From the NCBI GenBank assembly GCA_030539035.1, contig JAUNSU010000013.1:1-57272 (forward strand): a DNA stretch of 57,272 nucleotides, read 5' to 3'. The position numbers and the translations under genes were made by a program. Positions within the stretch are counted from its first letter, which is position 1; the number at the start of each line of letters is the position of its first letter. Under the pieces are notes generated by a model. That model was not told the origin of the DNA. It did not search any database and saw only the letters and a program-made list of their open reading frames with translations. Source of the stretch: Planctomycetia bacterium. GTDB lineage: Bacteria > Planctomycetota > Planctomycetia > Pirellulales > Thermoguttaceae. This document shows positions 43,301 through 53,300 of the stretch, piece by piece.

Positions 43301-46300
43301 TGAAATTGCTGAATCCGGTGATATCGATTACGGTGATAACGCCAAATTGGAATTCGTGAAGGCTTCCTTTACTTCTGCAGATATGTTTTTGATTGAAGGT
43401 ATTTCGGATGCTGATCGCAGAACATACATAGAAAATTTGCTTGATGCCGAGGCAAATACTAAAGGGTATGCGTCTGCAGATCTTTATTTGCTCTCACTGC
43501 TGAAGTTTTATGCCAATCAGAACGAAACGAATCCAGCAGAAGCAGGTTCTACCGATCCAATTCAAATGGTCGGATTTGAGCTTCCCGCCGCTTTCGAAGG
43601 TCTTCGTACAGGTGAATATTTAAGGGTAGCATTTGGATATCAACTGTCCGATGGAACGGCTTCAAGTGCTTCAGGAAGAACGATTAGTTTTGAGATTCAT
43701 GGAACAAGTACAAAACCGGTTCCGACGGACGGCGTACAGAATCTTGGAACAAAAGTTGACGTTCCGACAGGAGAACAGCCAACAACACTGACAGGTTCTG
43801 TAGAATTTACCAATGTCGAAGACCAGGAACTTACCCTTGCAGATGTTATTTCTGTAAAAGGTAAAGTGAGTGATAATATTGGAGCGACCGTAAACGAGTG
43901 GGAAGGTGCTTCCACTTGGTTCAATATAACCGAAGCGGAACTTAAAGCCATGCTTCACAATAAAACCGGCGCGGCTGGGACGATTGAATTCGCTGATAAC
44001 GAAGCCTTCAAGAAACTCGCGGTCGGCCAGACTCTGACCCTGACCTATACCTATACGGCACAGTACAACGATGGGACAGCCGATATTGCCTCCGACGGCA
44101 CAAAAACCGTTACCGTTGAGATCATCGGCACCAACCAGGACCCGACCGTAACGAACGATACTAAGACGGCATCCGCAGCAGAAACCGAATCTTCAACGGT
44201 GTCTATCAGCGACTATGAACCCAGAGACGTGGATGACGGCGATACTGCGTTTACCTTCAGCGCGAAAGATATATCCAGTTATTCCATTATTGCAGGCGAT
44301 TCACGAGATAATGCGGCACTTACTAATGCCCTTCAAAATAGTTTGGGGGAAACAGATGAAACTGAAATAAAAAATAAATTGCTTACTCTCCTTACGATTG
44401 ATGCGGCAAACGGAAACAGTGCGACTTTCAATCCGGGAGATTATTTCAAATTCCTTCGCAGTGATGAAAAGATTACCATTTATTACGAGCTTAGCATTTC
44501 CGATAAGAATGGCGGAACGAAAGATGTCAATTACAATGTAACCGTGAACGGCTCCGCGACGAAACCGGAAATTACGGATTCGACAACGCCCGTTTATCTC
44601 GGATTCAAATTTGATACAGGAAGTCCTTTGGACGCAGCGTTAGACTCCGGAATTTACGCAACCGATGTCGAAGATTACGCACTCATTGTTAATAGTTCCG
44701 CTATTAACACAACAGCGAGTATACTGACCTATAGAGGATCAGACACAAATCTTGACTCAACGTATTTTACTGGAACAGGCCGTTTCGCGGACCTTCAGTC
44801 GAATTACACACTCACATATGACAATGAAAACGATTGCCTTGTTTTCACATACGGTAACACGCTTCGAAACCTCAAGCAGGGTGAAACATTGACCCTTTCG
44901 ATCAACTACACGGTTAAGAACGCGAACAATCAGGTATCTGACGCGCAAAAGACCGTTACGGTTGTGATCGACGGAACGAATCAGGCTCCAACAGCGGTTA
45001 ATGTTGAAAGATCATTGGATGAAACGGATGATAATGATGTTTTGAATATCACCACGGATACGGACCTGAACGCAAGTGATGTTGACTTTGGAGAAACTGC
45101 CGGCCTGAAATTCACCGGTATTGTTGTTGATACGGACACTTACGCCGTTGGTTATTCTGCTGCGGAAACCGGAGCTGCCGGAAATCGTACCGAAACGGAA
45201 ATCGCAACTGCATTTCATAAGGTCATAACCGCCAATTCCGGGTTACTTCAAAGTCTGCTTGTTGCAAGAGAAGATAAAACTGTTACATTTACGCCGGGCA
45301 ATTATTTCGACTTCCTCCGTGAAGGTGAATCGATCACAGTTTATTATACTCTTACCATTTCGGACGTAAGCGGCGGAACCAAAAATGTTTCTTACGCCGT
45401 TACTGTTAATGGTTCCAATACCGTTCCGACTGTAAAGACTGACGCGACATTGGACTATTCGGTTGATCAGGCATCGACAGCTGGTCAGGTCATCGACTGG
45501 TTCGGCAACCTGAACAACCCGGATTACGGAAACGGAGAAGAAATCCGAACGGAAATCACGACGATTAACGGAGTAGAGGTAACCTGTAATTCGAGTAATA
45601 CGACTGCACAGACCATTTCTGTTTCGGATACTGCCGCAACAAACAATAATGGTAAATACGGTGATATCGTCATTTCCTGGGACTCTGCAAATAAACGTCA
45701 GGTCGTTACATGGGTTCCTGTTGAAAATGAGTTCATCAAGTGGAATTCGCTGACTGCCGACGATGGAGTGGCACTTCCTGTATCTATCGTTGTTCGTAAT
45801 GTTTATGTCGGAATGACAGATTCAACATTTGATAATGTAGTCGGTGCCTCTGTTACAGAAACCGTAAATATCACAACTTACTCCGGTTTCAATTGGCTTG
45901 AATATACAACTCCAGCAGATCCGCTTGAGGTTGTGAATACTAAAGCTGCCGAAGAAACGGGTGATTTTGCAGACTACGTCTTTGCAGGAACATTTAAATA
46001 CAAAGCCGAAAATCAGACGAATAAAGTATGGTATAATTTTGATCCAAAAACTGCTTTTAGTGGTTACGTCAAATTGTCTAATGATAACTCCGCAAAAGAA
46101 GTATCGGTTTATATTTTGAAAACCGCAATGGAAACCGGAGGTGCACTCGCAACTCTGGATACTTATCAGATCGAATTTAGTTATTCCAATGGAGACGAAA
46201 CTTATATTGACGGCGGATCTGGAACATTCGAATTAACCGTAAAGGCAAAGAGTAACCCTGATGTGGAGTATAAAGATGGAGGCAGTGCGGTCAGTATGTC

Positions 46301-49300
46301 TGTCAATGAAGTTTATGCCAATACTCCCAGTACTACGCTCGATGTTGCTGCTGAGCTTACCGTGGCTGACGCTGACGGTTATACTCGAACCGGCACCTGG
46401 TGGTCCCTCGGAGATTTAGCTTATGTCAACGCAACTGGAACCAGTGCAGCCAATGTAAGTCTGGTAATACGGAATTGGCTTAAAAATAATGTTTCCTTGA
46501 CTTCAGCTGGTGTTTTGACCATTCAGGATTACGGCGAGAGGTTCAATTTCCTGACGGAGGATGAAGTCTTGACCTTGAACTTCACGGCCAATGTCAAAGA
46601 TACCGAATACACCAGTGCGAAAACTCCGATCGCTATCAAGATTGTTATTACCGGAGTGAATAATGCCCCAACGGCAGACGTTTATACCGGAGAGTTGGAT
46701 CTTGCAAGTGCGACCACTCTTGAGATTCCGATTTCGAGTCTCGGTTTCGATGTCGATGACGGTCTGGATGACACAATGATCAAGATTTACGGATATGCGA
46801 CCGAGACTGCGGCAGACATGAGTTGGGTTACGCTCGACACGGTCGGTGAAGAAGTCTGGCTGGATACAACAGACTACGCAAAGAACGAATCAAAGATTAG
46901 TCTTGTGAAAAGCGCGACCGGTTTGACCTTTAAAGCAAACGATGCGTTTTACAGTCTGACATCCTTAGGAAAATTGCCGATCGTTTTCAGGTACATTCTG
47001 TTCGACAATACTGGTACCCTGAGCGATACAACGACTGAACCTGACGCAACGTCCGGCGCAACCGCCACGGTCAATGTAACCGGAAATTACACCGACCCGG
47101 TGTTCTCGACGACACTTCCTTCCGCAGCTACCGGAACCACGGAAACGGCAGCTTCAGGGACAACCGTAGGTGATGCCACCTATCACAATACAAAAGTCTT
47201 TACTTTGAAGAATTGTATTGATGGATGGACTTCAGAAAAAGCCGCGGGCTTAACCTATAGCTTTAAGCTGTTCCAGGATGCGGCATGCACCACGGAACTC
47301 ACGAGTTATACAAATACGATTATTAAATCGATTGTATACAATGAAGAAACAACAGAACTGACCGTAACCTTCTTCCAGAAGTTCTCCCCGGCAAATGGGA
47401 CAGCTTATACCGAAACAGAAAGAGCTGCTTACGATGCGATTATTGCCGCGCTTGATACTTCCGATGTCTACCTTCAAGTCGGAGTTAAGGACAGTTGGGT
47501 AACAGAATCTAACGTGAGCAACAAAGTTGTAACCCTTTCTCTCAATGAGAAAAATGCTGCTAACTTGGCTTTCGTAATCTCGAACTTTCCCAATATCGAT
47601 GTTTATTACGGCGATAAAATTAACCTTACCTACAGCGAAGATGATGGACCTGTTTATACGAAAAATAATGTCTATATCAGCGACGCAGTCTTTGAATCCC
47701 TGATATTGGAGAATGATACAAATGTAACACCCGGCTCTTCGTCAAATAACAGATTTTATTTGGAAATCTGGCAGCAGGATCTTGTAAACAATAATTTCGG
47801 TACGGATTACGATGTTTGTGCCGGTGTTCAGTTTATGATCAAATATAAAACAAGTGAAATATCATCGCTGTTTATTGGAAATAATGCACGACAAACAGGA
47901 ATTTATGTTTCCGGTGCGGGTGTGGGTGCACAAGTTCAAGTATTAGGTGACTATACTTATCACGTTGTAACTATTGCGGCACCAAATTACCTCGGCCAAA
48001 CCGGAAAAGGCTTTGACGCGGATTACGCATTGCTTGTTGCGCGTTTGATAGTCCAGGTAACGAATACTGCCCAAACGGCAAATAGCCTTGATTTGCATGT
48101 ACTTCCTGTTGACCATGAGATTTTCCCCAATCTTGTTTTACCCAAAAATACAGGGAAAGCATACGGATATACACGAGGTTGGGCAGATGCAACAGGTCGA
48201 GTGTCCAGTTACTCCGTTATGGCTTTAGATTCCCAGTTTACCGTTTACAACCCTGTTACTGCGAGTTTGGATTATACTGCACCTGTTGTCGGAATGAGCA
48301 AGACAGAATCTGTTGTGTCAAACGGAATTTATATTCGAACGGCAACAGAAAAAACGGAAACCGACAGCAAGGGATCTGTCGAGACTCTTGCTGTAAATGC
48401 CAATTATGTTAATGAATGGCAGTCTCATTACGCGGAAATTTGGATAAAGGAATCCCGACTTACGCAAATGACCGGAGCTTCCGTTGACTTCAATTTTGAT
48501 CAATCTTTGTTCCAGGCTTATGAAGTCGAATTTGGATCCGCTTTTACAAACGGTGAATTCTCAATCGATAACGAAACGGGAACGGTTAAAGGGATCAGTG
48601 CCAATGCGGCCCATGGAGCTGTTTCCGGCGACGGTTATGTCCTCCTCGCACGAGTCAAGATGGAAGCCGTTGTCAATGGCGGTATCGATATTGAAGATGC
48701 GAAGACTCCGCACTCCCTTGGCTGGGAACTTGCAAACGGATTGATCTCCACAACATCAGGTCAAAGAAGCGCTTACCTCGGAAAAACTTCTTCCACTGAA
48801 GTCTGGGGAGTTATTTACGACAGTAATGATGACGGTACTATTTCTCTCCAAGACTTTACATGTTTTGCCAATGTATACGGAAAGGCTTTCGATGAAAACG
48901 ACATCTTTACGATCATGATGGATTTCAATCAGGACGGTTCTGTTTCGTTGAATGACTTCACTGCCTTTACGAATATGTACGGGATCTCCCAGAAAATGGT
49001 CTCCGAGGGCAAAGCGAAGGTTACGTTCCCGGACGCCTTTAATCGCCGGTTTATCGGATCGACGCTGGAAACGGAAGACGATACCGCCTGGGTCGGCGTC
49101 GTTCTCGATCAGGCAAATTCCGATTGGCAGACCGCGCTCGGACTCGACGAACCGGTTCAGGTCCAGCTCATCGTTAAGGATCTTGGCGGTCAGACCCTGG
49201 CCGAAGCCAAGGTTACCGAATACAAGGAAGACGGGACTCCCGCCGCCGGCGTGATCTATCTCGATAACGATGCTCTCGGAAATACCTGGTTTACCCAAAT

Positions 49301-49820
49301 GACCGCCCCGGAAGCCGGAACGGAAAAGTACGATCTCTATACCGTTCTGCTCCATGAACTCGGCCACCTTTACGGATACGAGATCCATTCGGCCAATGCG
49401 AACGATGTGATGTCCTCCGTTTTGAACCCGGGCCAGCGCAAAACGCTGACTCAATCCGAGATCGATGCCCTGCTCCAGAACGTCTACAGCGGATCGGACC
49501 CGGAGTCCGGATCGGTACTTCAGAGCGATCTGCCTGCCGGATCGACCGTTGCGATGACCGAAATCACGAACGGCGGATCGGATGAGATCGTGATTACGGA
49601 AGAGACGAATCATCAGCTCAACGCGATCGGATTGAATGTTCCTGCCGCGCAGATCCTTCCGGATCCGAGCAGGGTCGCCGGTGCGGTGATCTCCGAGATC
49701 TTCCCGATTGAGGAAGAAGACGATGATGATCCGGATCTTGCCGATCTCGCCGCCGGTAATACCGCTGATCACGACTACGAAAAGACCCTGGACAGTGTCC
49801 TCGAAGAATACCTGGGATAG
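37353..49820 (+). CDS. Giant planctomycete surface protein with repeats, dockerin and metalloprotease motif
   Basis: A 4155-residue exported protein. The N-terminus has no classical signal peptide but a basic stretch (GKGKKSFLKGIKKSSKR) followed by LEPLEERQLLS at 26-36, the planctomycete N-terminal signature. An EF-hand loop occurs at 226-237 (DIDGNGTVNNAD). About 14 beta-sandwich cadherin/VCBS-like repeats follow, each ending in a linker such as GTNQAP, GVNDAP or GSNTVP. Near the C-terminus a dockerin-like pair of EF-hands (3823-3834 and about 3862-3873) precedes a metalloprotease-like domain with HELGHLYGYEIH (His4001, Glu4002, His4005, His4012) and a Met-turn VMSSV. The tail is acidic (EEEDDDDPDLADL). 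Likely an adhesin or cell-wall protein; the repeats and Ca sites suggest Ca-stabilised rods. Confidence 0.92.
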   Translation: MAKFFGKGKKSFLKGIKKSSKRNLQLEPLEERQLLSVNPTWVAEKSVNSTTDGTSLTLEFAEALKNDPTLQDKPVVFGIRVSAGNNTDADSTLDPGQIQISNKDQDGSAPVVRGIYNNYQGTKDTLLLVQLKPGDYNITINGENSTTGAFTCEVFMPGDFSKNEANTFGSTTSLVEQPEYQMFMGALQAQNTTDPYTTVNEYSRLLFQQMYGHSYEWFKANSAMFDIDGNGTVNNADCEIASINYQFSDAMKKVSPGYSSDENIIGDNGIKLVADNSGSQSLIDITDDSETGVIENDGKTAYVSSLKNLTGTVRDTDGNDSGSKISKIDIVIKDKDTGAVYTMTIDPADSTDPNSSACTPTPDGTEVQVDFSKLDWGDDQDEIDDLTDFDLYLEGTDEYGNSNIQHNDDGDIILENGEPVASDGATLSPVEVHVDPMNPTPVDYKPTINVVTYTGTEDQDIDSGLNYKVDLNDLIGTLITRNNDTAGKVPLYFGAVNASNTPNTLVFASDVTGENAGWVQGSFTKVFTDEKYKDGINDDTATVIYQYRVFKDGMLELQILEDSAAWLTADSTNPLNELILELNIASTDAYHAGSDKIADWATGKIKIDIDPANNAPVADLFEDSVSNKVETEIHILDEVSDADRWDHISLSKIGDYSFPGTDPTADNTVYATLVQDAAEPKVWYLGTLSADEPASGKYIILTRSDAAITGKPQVEHILKVDVNGYFNDLAEGETTVLVFRYTAVDDSNSESSANARISITGEHTDPAIVPDQTFFISLNGGVWPGLIHTYENGVITRDHGYVKYTINESWNDDETKTPDIADFTLGKATFTDGTTNKELAQADDLFYITPEGEIYCDSTASAAELANYINTNFPGSETVTMTIEVTVTDNDGKYDTGTISVTVMRKGLPTVDLDGVLVDSSKSLTEDDDPVSKFVTIDQSLLYGLWEISANADETQFGQIRAAVTESYDETNCYKFSGITLNTAKSQFKASESAAAADLTDDGLLVWARKFFNNSSFAWTDLENYVHVSKDANDVFQIKVDTNTFGFLGRGQSINLAFDVEIADKDFTCDETTRTMYVTINGVNDAPVANAANFEIGITETETVGTAYPASDYAEDVDYLDALNFTDVKVNIKDSSTNALNITASPVTGGRSGDDIMAALTNAAGEEGVANYLKAALTIGSDVNSGKITVTQGELFTFLRAGEKLTIVYDGTISDGEATCIKPITLAVTGVTTVPSLIDSGTLDLGSKKDIPVVGEPTSLSGPFGFTNVENQDLQICLPTFVSGTVTESGKSDITDIIDWSGLTQTALNGMLSKDVDNIVFTDGTSFRKLTEGQTLTLNYTYKAMFNDGTSDIVSLAKNLTVKIIGTNQAPVLDASPDGYDANTEDNPFEISLQSRTLSNGVEYNEDLTISNLIGLHYLTDADDPESFTFYKIGNIILSETYQEYSTVKDGVTTVWGSVRTYDDGRTLLFKADSSFKYGLGADETANFIASLIVKDSKGTESNAADFTFQLKGVYDAPAITPVNLTISNSYGGNSATDDQLSSFQTISGQVDHNLTGTWSIESVKWLNTSDTAQTTPTDWSEWATYFEITKDASGNAKIQFTSAEQRTAFIELFDADLGVAPFKGEDYKNFDFTFEVKLTDNYATPGSDTENIKLNVIDKMEPVVNTGDLVMPTAVNEDVDSITGADLTALVVTEADDVTVPRTDTWWRFGNFKVNVEKTWDSVSDSLKSLDSDQITAIKSKIAGLTLADADLWDSSTKTAIAYSLALTDEFDFLAPGTSITLYYTIDVIDTQYGCATPVEITTEITGVLDIPTAGTATAQTIEDTSTSLNSPIDFAALFTAVDATGIEAFYKFDITVNTAYTDNWGTFTLPTGYTTANDYFKDLIVWNEMSKQFNLTTDTDMLDVLKQIPQNKNTVFTFSIVAKNGTDDSAAKTAAATFVLTVNGTNQAPDASNFTRNSDTDKGTLYVSLGNLGVNTSTVGHEIAESGDIDYGDNAKLEFVKASFTSADMFLIEGISDADRRTYIENLLDAEANTKGYASADLYLLSLLKFYANQNETNPAEAGSTDPIQMVGFELPAAFEGLRTGEYLRVAFGYQLSDGTASSASGRTISFEIHGTSTKPVPTDGVQNLGTKVDVPTGEQPTTLTGSVEFTNVEDQELTLADVISVKGKVSDNIGATVNEWEGASTWFNITEAELKAMLHNKTGAAGTIEFADNEAFKKLAVGQTLTLTYTYTAQYNDGTADIASDGTKTVTVEIIGTNQDPTVTNDTKTASAAETESSTVSISDYEPRDVDDGDTAFTFSAKDISSYSIIAGDSRDNAALTNALQNSLGETDETEIKNKLLTLLTIDAANGNSATFNPGDYFKFLRSDEKITIYYELSISDKNGGTKDVNYNVTVNGSATKPEITDSTTPVYLGFKFDTGSPLDAALDSGIYATDVEDYALIVNSSAINTTASILTYRGSDTNLDSTYFTGTGRFADLQSNYTLTYDNENDCLVFTYGNTLRNLKQGETLTLSINYTVKNANNQVSDAQKTVTVVIDGTNQAPTAVNVERSLDETDDNDVLNITTDTDLNASDVDFGETAGLKFTGIVVDTDTYAVGYSAAETGAAGNRTETEIATAFHKVITANSGLLQSLLVAREDKTVTFTPGNYFDFLREGESITVYYTLTISDVSGGTKNVSYAVTVNGSNTVPTVKTDATLDYSVDQASTAGQVIDWFGNLNNPDYGNGEEIRTEITTINGVEVTCNSSNTTAQTISVSDTAATNNNGKYGDIVISWDSANKRQVVTWVPVENEFIKWNSLTADDGVALPVSIVVRNVYVGMTDSTFDNVVGASVTETVNITTYSGFNWLEYTTPADPLEVVNTKAAEETGDFADYVFAGTFKYKAENQTNKVWYNFDPKTAFSGYVKLSNDNSAKEVSVYILKTAMETGGALATLDTYQIEFSYSNGDETYIDGGSGTFELTVKAKSNPDVEYKDGGSAVSMSVNEVYANTPSTTLDVAAELTVADADGYTRTGTWWSLGDLAYVNATGTSAANVSLVIRNWLKNNVSLTSAGVLTIQDYGERFNFLTEDEVLTLNFTANVKDTEYTSAKTPIAIKIVITGVNNAPTADVYTGELDLASATTLEIPISSLGFDVDDGLDDTMIKIYGYATETAADMSWVTLDTVGEEVWLDTTDYAKNESKISLVKSATGLTFKANDAFYSLTSLGKLPIVFRYILFDNTGTLSDTTTEPDATSGATATVNVTGNYTDPVFSTTLPSAATGTTETAASGTTVGDATYHNTKVFTLKNCIDGWTSEKAAGLTYSFKLFQDAACTTELTSYTNTIIKSIVYNEETTELTVTFFQKFSPANGTAYTETERAAYDAIIAALDTSDVYLQVGVKDSWVTESNVSNKVVTLSLNEKNAANLAFVISNFPNIDVYYGDKINLTYSEDDGPVYTKNNVYISDAVFESLILENDTNVTPGSSSNNRFYLEIWQQDLVNNNFGTDYDVCAGVQFMIKYKTSEISSLFIGNNARQTGIYVSGAGVGAQVQVLGDYTYHVVTIAAPNYLGQTGKGFDADYALLVARLIVQVTNTAQTANSLDLHVLPVDHEIFPNLVLPKNTGKAYGYTRGWADATGRVSSYSVMALDSQFTVYNPVTASLDYTAPVVGMSKTESVVSNGIYIRTATEKTETDSKGSVETLAVNANYVNEWQSHYAEIWIKESRLTQMTGASVDFNFDQSLFQAYEVEFGSAFTNGEFSIDNETGTVKGISANAAHGAVSGDGYVLLARVKMEAVVNGGIDIEDAKTPHSLGWELANGLISTTSGQRSAYLGKTSSTEVWGVIYDSNDDGTISLQDFTCFANVYGKAFDENDIFTIMMDFNQDGSVSLNDFTAFTNMYGISQKMVSEGKAKVTFPDAFNRRFIGSTLETEDDTAWVGVVLDQANSDWQTALGLDEPVQVQLIVKDLGGQTLAEAKVTEYKEDGTPAAGVIYLDNDALGNTWFTQMTAPEAGTEKYDLYTVLLHELGHLYGYEIHSANANDVMSSVLNPGQRKTLTQSEIDALLQNVYSGSDPESGSVLQSDLPAGSTVAMTEITNGGSDEIVITEETNHQLNAIGLNVPAAQILPDPSRVAGAVISEIFPIEEEDDDDPDLADLAAGNTADHDYEKTLDSVLEEYLG

Positions 49821-49849
49821 TGATTCGTGATTCAATCCCGTGAATAGAG

Positions 49850-49877
49850 AAGGGCGAGTTTTTACTCGCCCTTTTTT
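49850..49877 (+). terminator. Intrinsic terminator after the giant gene
   Basis: Stem GGGCGAG / CTCGCCC with a 6-nt loop, preceded by AA and followed by six T, 30 nt after the stop codon. Confidence 0.92.
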
Positions 49878-49878
49878 A

Positions 49879-50055
49879 AACCACGGATTTAAGCTGAATC
49901 CATGGTCTCAGTTGTTCCAGTTGTCCCATTTCCCACTGACAGTAGAGGAGGACCGGAATGTTTTTTTTGTTGGGCTTTTGAAGATATTTTGTTTTGCTCG
50001 GCTTGACTCTTTTCGAAACCGTGGTTATCCGTGAACATCCGTGGTTTCAAAAATT
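49879..50055. repeat. Mixed repeat block (R2 fragments and R3 copy 3)
   Basis: This block contains CCACGGATTT and ATCCGTGGTTTC elements of family R2 at its two ends. Between them, 49961-50024 is an inverted copy of the right arm of R3 (TTTTTTGTTGGGCTTTTGAA, then GATATTTTGTTTTGCTCGGC). So the two families are nested. With the R1 copy at 50274-50354 the whole 49879-50348 stretch holds no gene. Confidence 0.8.
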
Positions 50056-50273
50056 CGCGCTCGGGCGCAAACCTTTTCCGGGAACTTCGTTTTTCTCCGC
50101 TTCCCCGGGTTAATGGGTGATTATTTTTTTAAAGAATCCACGTTTATCGGGAAGGCCCTCCGGCGTTGCCGTCGGGATCGTGGAGAAGGGGAGAAGGGAA
50201 GATGGAGACGAAAATTCTGTGAAATCTGCATTTAAAATCACGATGATTATTGAGAATCAACACCGTTCGGGGC

Positions 50274-50354
50274 GGCCGGAACAACCGCCCTCCGTATACG
50301 GGGCTTCGACGCCGGGGCCCCAACTGATCACTAACCGCTAAACACTGATCACTC
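50274..50354. repeat. Dispersed intergenic repeat, family R1, copy 2
   Basis: Second copy of the element at 41-115: GGCCGGAACAACCGCCCTCC, TATACGG, then GATCACTAA-type units. It abuts and slightly overlaps the stop codon of the HzsA-related gene. About 20 percent of positions differ from copy 1. Confidence 0.75.
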
Positions 50355-53300
50355 ATCGAAGACTGGTTTTTGCTCCAAGATGCCCTTTCGCACGGCCTGT
50401 TCCCTTTGCTGCATCCGTTCATATCGATTTTGACGGGCAATATCGATCGGGGCGGCAAGCTGGATCTCCTCATCTTCTCCCCGGGACTGCGCCGCGATTT
50501 TCGCTTTGCCCGATTCGATAATCGAAAGCGCTTCTTTGTACTCCGGCGATTTTCGAAGCTCCGGACTGTTCCAGCGATTCAAACAGGGACTCATCTCCGG
50601 TCTTGTAAACCAAACCGCAAAGTCCAGACTTTCCAGACTCCGGCCCTGCTGCGATTTCAGACACTTGATCTCTGTTAATTGCTCAAGACGCGCAATCTGA
50701 TCTTTCGATAATACGGCGCGTCCAAATCGGGTGTTCGGATAGGCGGAAGAATATGTCGGATAATACGGCGCGTTAATATCGATCCAGGTAATGATCCGGT
50801 CAAAAGCTTCCGGATCACTCTTTTTATCGAACCAAAGTCCGAGTTCCTTCCGCTTCTGATCGATCTTCGGATCCGGATGCCCTTTGAGCAGAATCGCGGC
50901 GAGCCGGCTTTCCCGGGATCCCCAGGAAAGTGCCGGAAGAAGATTGTGCGGACCTGCGCCGGGAACCCGGATCAGATCTTTGGCCCGAATCTCACAGTAA
51001 GATACATTAAAGGCAAGATTCAAATCACCGCACAATTTGACCTTTTCCGCCCCCTTCTTTCCGATATCATGGCACGCGATGCAATACTTGTCGAAAACCG
51101 GCTGCACCTCTTCCGCATAGCTGAAAAGCCGATCCGGTCCATACCAGGGCTCCAGTTTTTTCGGCGATCCGGCCATCGCTTTGGGAAGAACTTTTGCCGC
51201 GGCAGGAGCGTCGAGCCGGCTTTCATGGCATCCGACACATCCGTTCATTTCGCCGGGCCGGACCATGATCCCGCTTCGCATCGACTGGATCAAGGTCTTG
51301 TCCTCGTCCAGGATCTGAAAGTAAAGAAAACGTTCAGCAGGCACTTCAAAGAAGACACTTCCATCATCCTCGAACGGGACCGTTCCAAGGATCCGTTTAT
51401 TATTGAAGTCGTCCCAGGCCATCGCGGGCGCCTGAGTACCGTTCCCAATATCCCAACTGTTTCCGGTCCAGAACCGCTTTTCCGGCGATTCGACCACACG
51501 CAGATACTTGACCGATCCGCGCTTGACCTTTTCCATTCCCATTCCTTCATAAACGTTGGTAATATAGAAGGATCCAGTTTTGGACTTCAGATCGATCCGA
51601 CTGCCAATCGTTCGGGGCTCTTCCGTCTCCGCGATGGGAACAGGATCAAAGCAGCTCTCGGGATCTTCGTGAAGCAGGGCCATTTTTCCGCCCCGTTCCA
51701 GAAGCCAAATCCCCATCTCTTCGCCCCGTCCGACCATACCGGCCGCAAGAATCATCGATTCATCCAGAGGATACGGATCTTCAAATTTCTGCTTAATGTT
51801 TTTAAAACGGTCGTATCGGGCAACCTCGCGAATGGGATCCTTGGCATGCGGCGTATTATCGATGTAATTGATCGCTTCCGGCGGCCAGGTCTCCAGAACC
51901 GGTTCACGGCCATCGATTCCAAGCCGTCGATCCAGCAGGGCAATCGCGCCCCAGGGCCGATCATGGCAGGATCCGAATGTCGATACAAAGAGAGAATCGG
52001 AGTCGGGAATCATACGGGTATCCAGAACACCGCCGGGAGAGGCCGTATTGTTCCCCCACCAGATCTCATGTTTGGTTCCGTCGGGATTGGTAACCCAAAC
52101 TCCTTGCGCGTCGCCGAAATTCCGATCGACATATTCCCAGCGATCGTACAGGATCCGGCCATCGCGCAAAAGACTCGGATGTCCTTCGAACAGGGTACTC
52201 TTCCCGATCTGCTGGATATTGGATCCGTCTTTTCCCATCGTGTAAAGATTGCACATGATATGCCGATTGCACATACAGTATTTCGGTTCGCGCGTGGAGG
52301 CGAAAAGAATATTGCCGTCGGGAAGATAGATCGGATCGATATCGGACACTCCGGAAAGGGAAGTGTGCTGCCGAATACCTTTTTTCGCGAGGGATTCTTT
52401 GGTATCATTCTTATCGACGACAATGGTTTTGGCATTTGCGGCAAGATCCATTTCGGCGATATGATAATCGTCTTTCGGATCTTTTCGCAGGGAGAAGAGG
52501 ACCGTTTTCGCGTCGAAACTGATCGTCGGATCGCGGACAATTCCTTCCGGAACACGGATCAGAACCGTGATTTTATCGGATTGCGGGTCCCAGATCTTCA
52601 TGGAACTTCCGCCGACAAAGCTTTTTTCGTTGATCTCGCCGACCTGAAAAAGAGTCGCTGTATTATGATGGTCGGGCCGATACTGTTTTCGGGTAACGTA
52701 AAGGATCGGATCGGACAGTTTTTTCAGAGCGGCGGCGCGAAGAACGGTCTGTTCCGCCTTTTTCCGCGCTTCGAGTTCGGCCTTTTCCCGAACAAGGGCG
52801 CTGATCCGATTTTGCGTAAGGGCATCGTTCCGGCTTCCTTCGATTCGGAAATAATCGCAGCGAATATGGGCCCAGCTTCCTCCTTCCGTATCGACAACCT
52901 GGATCAAAAGGGGCTGTCCGATCAGATCGGCAACGTTCCATACGACTTCATCAAGCCGTTGATTATTATTTCCGCGTGCGATTCGAACTTCGATCGCGTT
53001 CTCTTTCGGATCGAGTTTGCAAAGTCGAACAAATGTTCCCGGCCGTTTTCCCCCTCCGATCAGAAATCGAATCTCCTTTCCGGTCGATTTGAATACCGGC
53101 GATTCGATCACACAGATATTATCGTCGGTTGGATTTACGTTTTTTGTCCATTCAAGAGTCGTAAGATAATACTTTCCGTGCTTTAGATAAGGACCTTTTT
53201 CATTATTGAATTCGGTGTCCCGGGACCCGATCGGTTTGCTGTTTTCCCCTTGAATGATCCGCCAGCCCTCTTGATTCAGATTGCCCGATTCGAAATCGAA

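Noticed and set aside
50877-53186. 769-codon open frame on the plus strand opposite the HzsA-related gene
   Set aside because: It is long only because the antisense frame of a biased gene lacks stops. The minus-strand protein has a signal peptide and two CxxCH motifs; the plus-strand translation has no recognisable domain.
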